Part shown: in pieces, positions 58,445 through 64,000 of the stretch
Layout of the letters: every line of letters begins with the position of its first letter
How positions within the stretch are numbered: the first letter of the stretch is position 1
NCBI GenBank assembly: GCA_007922305.1
Contig: ML677326.1
Span: forward strand, 58,042,961 to 58,106,960
Source: Dermatemys mawii
Taxonomy: Eukaryota; Chordata; Testudines; Dermatemydidae
Length of the DNA: 64,000 nucleotides
Direction: 5' to 3'
Program-made: the position numbers and the translations under genes
Notes under the pieces: generated by a model
The model's input: only the letters and a program-made list of their open reading frames with translations
What the model was told of the DNA's origin: nothing
Database searches by the model: none

Positions 58445-59394
58445 TAAGAACGCAAATATGGTCATGCTAGATCAGATCAGTGGTCCATCTAGCCCAGTGT
58501 CCTGTCTTTCAACAGTGGCATTGTCCAGTCCTAGCTTCTGGTAGTCAGAGGCTTAGGGACACCTCAAGCATTGGTGTTGCATACTTGACAATCTTGGCTG
58601 ATAGCCACTAATGGACCTATCCTCCATAAACATATCTAATTCTTTTCTGAACCCTGATATGCTTTTGGTTTCACAAGATCCCATGGCAACCAGCTCCACA
58701 GGTTGACTCTGCACTGTGTGAAATATTTCCTTATCTTTGTTTTAAATTTGCTGCCTATTAATTTCACTGGTGACCCCTAGTACTTGAATTATGTGACTAA
58801 GTAAATAAGGCTTTCTTATTCACTTTGTCCACACCATTCATAATTTTATAGAGTTCTCTCATATCTCCTCTGAGGCTATGTGTACACTATCACTTATGTC
58901 AGCAAAATGTATATTACTCAGGGATGTGAACAAACACCGCCACCCCCGGAGTGACAGCGATTATGCTGATATAAGCGCTAGTGTGCACAGCACTATGTTG
59001 GCTGGAGAACTGCTACCACCCCTTGTTGGGAGTGGATTAATTATATCTATGGTAGAACTCTCTCTCATTGACATAGAGACATCTCTCTAGTATAGAGATG
59101 GCCTTAGTCTTCTCTTTTGTGTACAGTCAGTCTGTTTTTAATCTCTCTCCATATGGAAGCTGTTCCATATCCTTAATCATTTTTGTTGCCCTTCTCTGTA
59201 TGTTTTCTAGTTCTGTCTATTTTTAGAGATAGGGCAACCAGAACTGCATGCAGTATTCAAGGTATGTCTGTGTCATGGATTTGTTCAGTGACATTGATAT
59301 TTTCTATATTCTTCTGTATTCCATTCTGAATATATTCCTTTCCGAACATTCTGTTAGCTTTTTTAACTGCCAATGCACATTGAACAGATGTTTT
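58445..59394 (-). mobile_element. CR1 LINE 3' part, reverse orientation, interrupted by a MITE
   Basis: The left end TAAGAACGCAAATATGGTCA is followed by 'tggtccatctagcccagtgtcctgtctttc', a CR1 3' end in reverse. The sequence is broken at 58873-59095 by an unrelated repeat and resumes with TAGTCTTCTCTTTTGTGTAC. No coding frame is intact. Confidence 0.82.
58873..59095. mobile_element. MITE inserted in the CR1
   Basis: The left end AGGCTATGTGTACACTA and the reverse complement of the right end AGGCCATCTCTATACTA are 13/17 identical. The interior has ATTATGCTGATATAAGCG, several CpGs and a CACAGCACTATGTTGGC stretch. No clean target duplication was found. It is probably the family seen at 1530-1804. 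Confidence 0.6.
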
Positions 59395-59565
59395 CAGTAG
59401 AAAGAAACATTAAACTGTTTGAGCAGCATATTGCAGAAGTCTTGAGGTCTTTCTGAGTGTAACCTTCATTGGTTTGAGCTCTACCATACCATTCTCTCAC
59501 TAGAAGGGAAAATCTATAATGGCAGCAGTTTGGGAATAAGAACCATTCAAGAGATATGTTTGCTG

Positions 59566-59811
59566 ATAATGTTTTAAAGAAAGTCACAGCAGTGAACTGG
59601 TGCAAGTCACTTAAGCTCTTGGATTCGGAGACTGTTGAAGTGATCATCTCACTTTTAACAGCAGTAGCTTCTTCTGATGGTGTAGAAAGAGTATTTTTTC
59701 TTTTGTACTAATTCATTCCAAACTGAGAAATCGTTTGGGACCTGAAAAGGCAGGAAAGCTTATTTTTCTTTCCCAGTTTAAGAACAAACAGGAAAACGAA
59801 GGTGAAGATGA
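59566..59811 (+). pseudogene. hAT transposase C-terminal (dimerisation) domain, frameshifted
   Basis: Reads NVLKKVTAVNWCKSLKLLDS, ETVEVIISLLTAVASSDGVE then RVF. After a one-base shift in a T-run near 59696 it continues VLIHSKLRNRLGPEKAGKL, IFLSQ and a stop after ENEGEDD. The 'SS.GVER.FS.FG.IHSKLRNRLG' pattern is the hAT family dimerisation motif. The frameshift and left truncation make it dead. Confidence 0.8.
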
Positions 59812-59889
59812 CTGAATTAGCTGCAGAAGCCAATATTTTAAGTTTCTCATGTTGACCTGGCGCACAATCAATTTATTATTATTTTTTAA

Positions 59890-59992
59890 AAAATCCATGC
59901 ATCTGAAGAAGTGGGGTTTTTAATCCACAAAACCTTATGCCCAAATAAATCTGTTAGTCTTTAAGGTGCCACTGGACTCCTTGTTGTTTTGG
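59890..59992 (-). mobile_element. Short retroposon-like element, 5'-truncated, no inverted arm
   Basis: On the minus strand: AACAACAAGGAGTCCAGTGG, CACCTTAAAGACTAACAGAT and TTTGGGCATAAGG, then ACTTCTTCAGATGCATGG. It lacks the head and ends in the ordinary GATGCATG 3' end, in contrast with the three foldback copies. Confidence 0.7.
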
Positions 59993-60453
59993 AGTGTTTA
60001 ACTAAATTCAAAAATTCATGTTTGCTCTGTTAAAATATTATGTTTGCTGTTGAAGAAAAATATCCAGAATACATAACGTTCTTTTCGTTAAATAAAACAA
60101 TTTAAATGTTTGTCTGGTGATGTTCTCCTAATACAGCATGGCAAGAAAATCCTCCAAATATTAATGATTAACCTGTGGAACTGGTGATAGTTCACCTCCC
60201 AATGACTTCATAAATATCTGCTTCAGTTACCTTTGGTAAATGAAATAAACAGTCATTCATTTTCTGATTTAGCCGTAAAATTAATCCGAAAAGTTTTCAA
60301 AATAAATCAATGAGTTGTGAAAAATATATATTAAGCTCATAACAACCAACAAGAATGCACTTTTATGTAGAAATCCATGATTAAATCAGGCCTTCCTGAC
60401 TAGTGATTTAAATCATGATAGAAATCAATTTGATTTAAATCAAATCCACCCTG

Positions 60454-60790
60454 AGATTGCCTATAGAGACCTTTTTAGAAAATCGGTATGACGTTTTTTA
60501 TTCTCCAGTCATCTAGTACAGAGGCTGATTTAAGTGATAGGTTACATACCACATATGTGATTTCATATTTGAGTTCCTTTATAACTCTTTGATAAATACC
60601 ATCTGGCTCTGGTGATTTATTACGGTTTAATTTATCAGGGTTTTTTTCAAAACCTCCTCTACTTGAAACCTTGCTCTGGGGACAGTTCCTCAGATTTGTC
60701 ACCCAAAAGAATTGCTCTGGTGTGGTAATCTCCCTCACATCCTCTGCAATAAGTTTACTGCTTCCCTAGGATCTTGTATATTTGCCTTGG
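60454..60790 (-). mobile_element. CR1 LINE reverse-transcriptase fragment, reverse orientation
   Basis: The minus-strand frame 60475-60738 reads LRNCPQSKV…NKSPEPDGIYQRVIKEL and DDWRIKNVIPIF, the CR1 reverse-transcriptase N-terminal block (KSPGPDGI…DWR.ANV.PIFKKG in the family). It is a partial element. Confidence 0.85.
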
Positions 60791-62385
60791 GGATCACTTG
60801 ACCAGGTCCTTGCCCACAGATTGGTTGATCCTCGGTTGAATGGTGTGGGGGTCTATCACAGGATCGGCAGGTAATTGCCTCATTACGCTTTCTGGCTCAG
60901 GGATGACTCATCAGGCTTTAGCAGGCTTGGGCTCAGAGATAACTGAGGCTTAGGCAGGCTCTAAGGTATCACATAATGTGTCATAAAACATAACAAGATA
61001 TACTCAGTATGGTCACTGGCAGGGACTGTGATTTGGCATCTTATAAATACCATAGTTAGATAGAATGCAGTGTCTGAGGATATGTGATATTTTCGTACAA
61101 AGATGCACTGTTTTGTGTGTCCTGTTTCATCCTACAGAATGAAGATGATATGCCATCCATTAATGAGTCTTGATCTATTGATTTTTATCATGCCGCTTGT
61201 GTTTATTTCATTGTTTTATTTTTGTTTTGTTTTGTTTTGTAAATGCCAGCATAGACTAATGAGCTGTTTGGAAATAACCAGCAAGTGGCTGTGTGATTGA
61301 TTAAATCTTCTGTTTCAGTGGTTTTAAATTGTCCACTCTTAGTAGGTAGTCATGATAGGATAGTAAGTCTCTGTGTTCTAGATATAATTCACACTGTGCC
61401 CAGTCTCACAGGATTTACAGTAGTCTGCAGTTTATGAATGGTAACAGTGTTCCTGCTTGTGTATTGCAACTTTTGAAAGAATATTAAATTCAGAAACTAG
61501 AAGTGTGCTGTAATCTCTACATCACAGTGTCTTCATAATTTAAACGTTTAATAAATGTCATTTACACCTCTTACTACTGCCTGTGAAGTATTCATTTTTT
61601 ATTGCTATCCTTTTGGACTAATACTGTACCTTTCAACTCTTTTAGCATTATTTATGTAATAGCCACAGCCCTCTTTTTTTTGGTCCTATATAAAGGATGA
61701 TGAAAAGTGAGCTGCCTAATACTACAAATTATGTTAGAAGACATGAACCCGGAAAACCCCCTTTCAAAGAAACTACTGATGTAAAAATACCTATAGGCTA
61801 TCTAATACACCTGCTCACCCAAGCTGAGATTTTTTTTTTTACAGTATATAAGGAGTCCTAATTTCTTCCGTGGAAAATGTATAGTGGGCCAGATAACAAA
61901 CCCGCATATTCAGTACATGAAGTAGGGCTCTTTGTACATAGATCTCTTCCACACAGGAGAGGTGCTCAGGTTCCCTGGAACCATTGTCCTGCCCCTTTCA
62001 TTGCAGACTCTGTCAAAACTCTCTCTGGCCCAGAATCTGGGGAGGTCGGGGGACGGGGTAAGAAAGGGATATAGGGGGTGCACATTGTCCACACAGAAAT
62101 CATTCAGAAAAGTGAATGCAGTCATGGGCTTTACCATATAGCCTGCTTGGAATCCCCATGAGCTGCTGAGTCAAACTGGGAATTCATGATAACATGGCTC
62201 CTGTAACCATGCTGGTAAGGATCAAGTGTTAGGGGCCAGCATGGCCTCTGTTCAATGGCCCTGCCTCTTGCTGATCCCCAGGGATTCAACAGGGGTGGGA
62301 ATGAATCCCTTTGTGTTTATGATGGAAACCAAAACCCTCACCCCTGGATACCATACTCTGTGTGAAGGGACAATCTTGTTGCATG
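60791..62385. other. Intronic, no gene recognised
   Basis: Mixed sequence without recognised exons. Includes (TTTTG)n near 61220-61240. A moderately GC-rich patch around 61900-62300 gives overlapping frames on both strands with no motif. Confidence 0.5.
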
Positions 62386-62387
62386 TA

Positions 62388-62714
62388 CAGTAGAACCTCA
62401 GAATTCAGAACAGCAGAGTTACAAACTGACCAGTCAACCACACCTCATTTGGAACTGGAATTACACAATCAGGCAGCAGCAGAGACCGGAAAAAAAAAAA
62501 AGGCAAATACAATATTGTGTTAAACATAAACTACTAAGAAAAAGGAGAAAGCATTTTTTCTTCTAAATAAAGTTTCAAAGATGTATTAAGTCAATGTTCA
62601 GTTGTAAATTTTTGAAAGAACAACCATAAGTTTTTGTTCAGAATTACAATAATTTCAGACTTATGAGTAACCTCCATTCCTGAGGTATGTAATTGTAATT
62701 CTGAGATTCTACTG
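62388..62714. mobile_element. Tc1/mariner (Tigger-like) MITE with TA duplication
   Basis: The left end CAGTAGAACCTCAGAATTCA and the reverse complement of the right end CAGTAGAATCTCAGAATTAC are near-identical. TA flanks both sides (62386-62387 and 62715-62716). The 327-bp interior is AT-rich and non-coding. Confidence 0.85.
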
Positions 62715-62716
62715 TA

Positions 62717-63586
62717 TTTAACCGTGTTTTGTATCCATGGCCAGGAGTGTTGTGTAATGAAGTGTTCATCATGCTAATTATCCATTAATTTAATGGCTTT
62801 GTAGTTTTGAAAAAGCTTGCAGATCTTGTGCTGTAGTGCCTCAGTTTTTTTGTAGTTTACTGACACCAAATACCCTCCCTTTGACTGCTACTCAATGCAA
62901 CAGGCAGGAAGTCCATGTTCTCCACTAATGGTCCCAACTGTAATGTGTCTCTCTTTCTGTATATTTTTAACCACTCGTATTATGTGGCGGAAAAGAGGGA
63001 TAATAAATAACAGAAATATTTTCTAAGATTTCATCATTTCCCAAGAGATCTGCTGAGCCATGGGATTTACAAGCATACAATACACTCAGGGTATACCTTG
63101 CTAGGAAAGCAAAACTGCTTTTAAATTTCAAGAGGGTAGGACAGCAGGACGAGCTGAGAAGTTTACTGGGTTTCACTATTGCTTAGATGCTATTAGGCTT
63201 CAATTTCCTAGGAGCCACCAAAAAACAAGGGTAGAGAGAGCGAGAAAGAGCTGCAGAACCCAAATGAGGGAGTTATTTAGCCTGTCCATTTAGGGTGTAC
63301 AGAAGTGAGGTATCTGTCCACCCTTTCGCATGAGGCAAAAACAGTTTACTTGGCTGCCATCTGCATCACCCAGGATGTGCCATAAAAGATAAGTGAGTGT
63401 GTTGGCCTTTATTCTGCACATTTTTCAAACAGTCAGTTTTCTTAGCTATGAGCCAACTGTTTGTAGCAGTGGGAAGGGAAGAGAAAGTTGCCACTTAAAG
63501 TGAATCAGTTTGCCTCTCTTTAATCTTTAATTTCCAGAACATAACTTTAAAAATAAAACTAAATAAAACCCCATTTCTTTAGGGAC
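62717..63586. other. Intronic, no gene recognised
   Basis: Mainly AT-rich sequence. The minus frame at 62967-63176 has no motif. Confidence 0.5.
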
Positions 63587-63707
63587 TAAGGATATGTCTA
63601 CACTACACTGCCTACAGTGACCAAAAAGTTTTTCCCATCACTGTAGTAAATTCGCTCACTTGAAAGTTCATAGCTATGTCAATGACTAGCTGTGTCTACA
63701 GCTGTGA
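63587..63707. repeat. MITE-like fragment (GTCTACACTACA family)
   Basis: It begins AGGATATGTCTACACTACAC and contains TTCATAGCTATGTCAA and GCTGTGTCTACAGCTGTGAG. It is related to the pieces at 1530-1804 and 58873-59095. Its ends are not resolved. Confidence 0.5.
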
Positions 63708-64000
63708 GGATTCACAGGGGGCTAGAACCTGGGCCTGCTAGTCCCTGAGGTGACTGCAGCATCAGTACTACCATCTGACAGCTCGGCAAAGCAACGATCA
63801 ATGAGCTATGAGCATTGTGGGCCTAAGTACCAAAGGATGTTCCACCTCAAAGGGCCTGGTTGGCAGTTTCCTGGGGTTCTTTATTGATCCAGGCACACTA
63901 TTTAAACTGTGTGCTGCTTGGCTGCTGTGACAGACCCTGCTCTTTCACTGTGCTTTGGTTCCTGGCTTCTGACTTGGTTCTGACCTTTGGCCCTGGTTTC
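63708..64000. repeat. Possible LTR-type sequence running off the window
   Basis: Relatively GC-rich sequence with CACACTATTTAAACTGTG (TATA-like) followed by a pyrimidine-rich, 'cctggcttctgacttggttctgacc' stretch that resembles turtle LTR U5 regions. It is truncated by the window edge, so the call is weak. Confidence 0.35.

Larger units (their letters stand above)
59395..60453 (+). mobile_element. hAT transposon 3' half, decayed
   Basis: Truncated on the left at the CR1 junction, it contains the C-terminus of a hAT transposase and ends with ATTTAAATCAAATCCACCCTG, the inverse of a hAT-like CAGGGTGGATTTG end rich in GATTTAAATC words. A short retroposon copy (59890-59990) is inserted in its 3' flank. 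Confidence 0.7.

Overview
This window is vertebrate nuclear DNA, most likely from a turtle; a crocodilian is the main alternative. It is AT-rich and intron-like. It is full of CR1 LINE fragments with (CATAGAAT)-type 3' tails, solo endogenous-retrovirus LTRs, hAT and Tc1/mariner MITEs, a DIRS-type fragment, and a short repeat family with a GTAGCCGTGTTAGTCTG-type head. From general knowledge, that combination is typical of turtle genomes. No prokaryotic feature is present.

Host gene content is very low. The one host coding segment I can support is an internal exon at 14917-15031 (+), which reads as part of SPOCK3 (testican-3), an extracellular calcium-binding proteoglycan. Its splice sites are intact, and no neighbouring SPOCK3 exon was recognised on either side. 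Most of the window is therefore probably SPOCK3 intron, at least about 14.9 kb upstream and 49 kb downstream.

Layout. 1-7.4 kb: unique sequence with hAT-type MITEs (two with clean 8-bp target duplications and one with a 7-8-bp duplication), a CR1 3' end and a DIRS-like fragment. 7.4-10 kb: plain AT-rich sequence. 10.0-12.1 kb: a 2-kb CR1. 13.2 kb: a foldback short element. 14.9 kb: the exon. 15-27 kb: mostly plain intron with a solo LTR (20.7 kb) and a CR1 (22.2 kb). 27-31 kb: a second foldback element and two CR1s. 31-44 kb: plain intron with a palindromic mariner-type MITE, a CR1 and a second solo LTR of the 20.7-kb family. 43.9-48 kb: a solo LTR with 39-bp tandem repeats, CR1s and another solo LTR. 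49.1-53.4 kb: a CR1 split by a complete 2548-bp DNA transposon. 56.0-56.6 kb: a 400-N gap flanked by an 81-bp perfect inverted repeat. 58.4-60.8 kb: CR1, hAT-transposase and short-element fragments. 60.8-64 kb: intron with a Tigger-like MITE and LTR-like sequence.

The most notable object is the transposon at 50321-52868. It has TIRs starting CACTG, a TTA target duplication and one uninterrupted 563-residue transposase frame on the minus strand. Upstream of its ATG is a cluster of five sites resembling C/EBP-ATF (amino-acid response) elements. Removing the transposon and one TTA restores a normal CR1. The second notable object is the short repeat family, of which three of four copies here end in an inverted copy of their own body.
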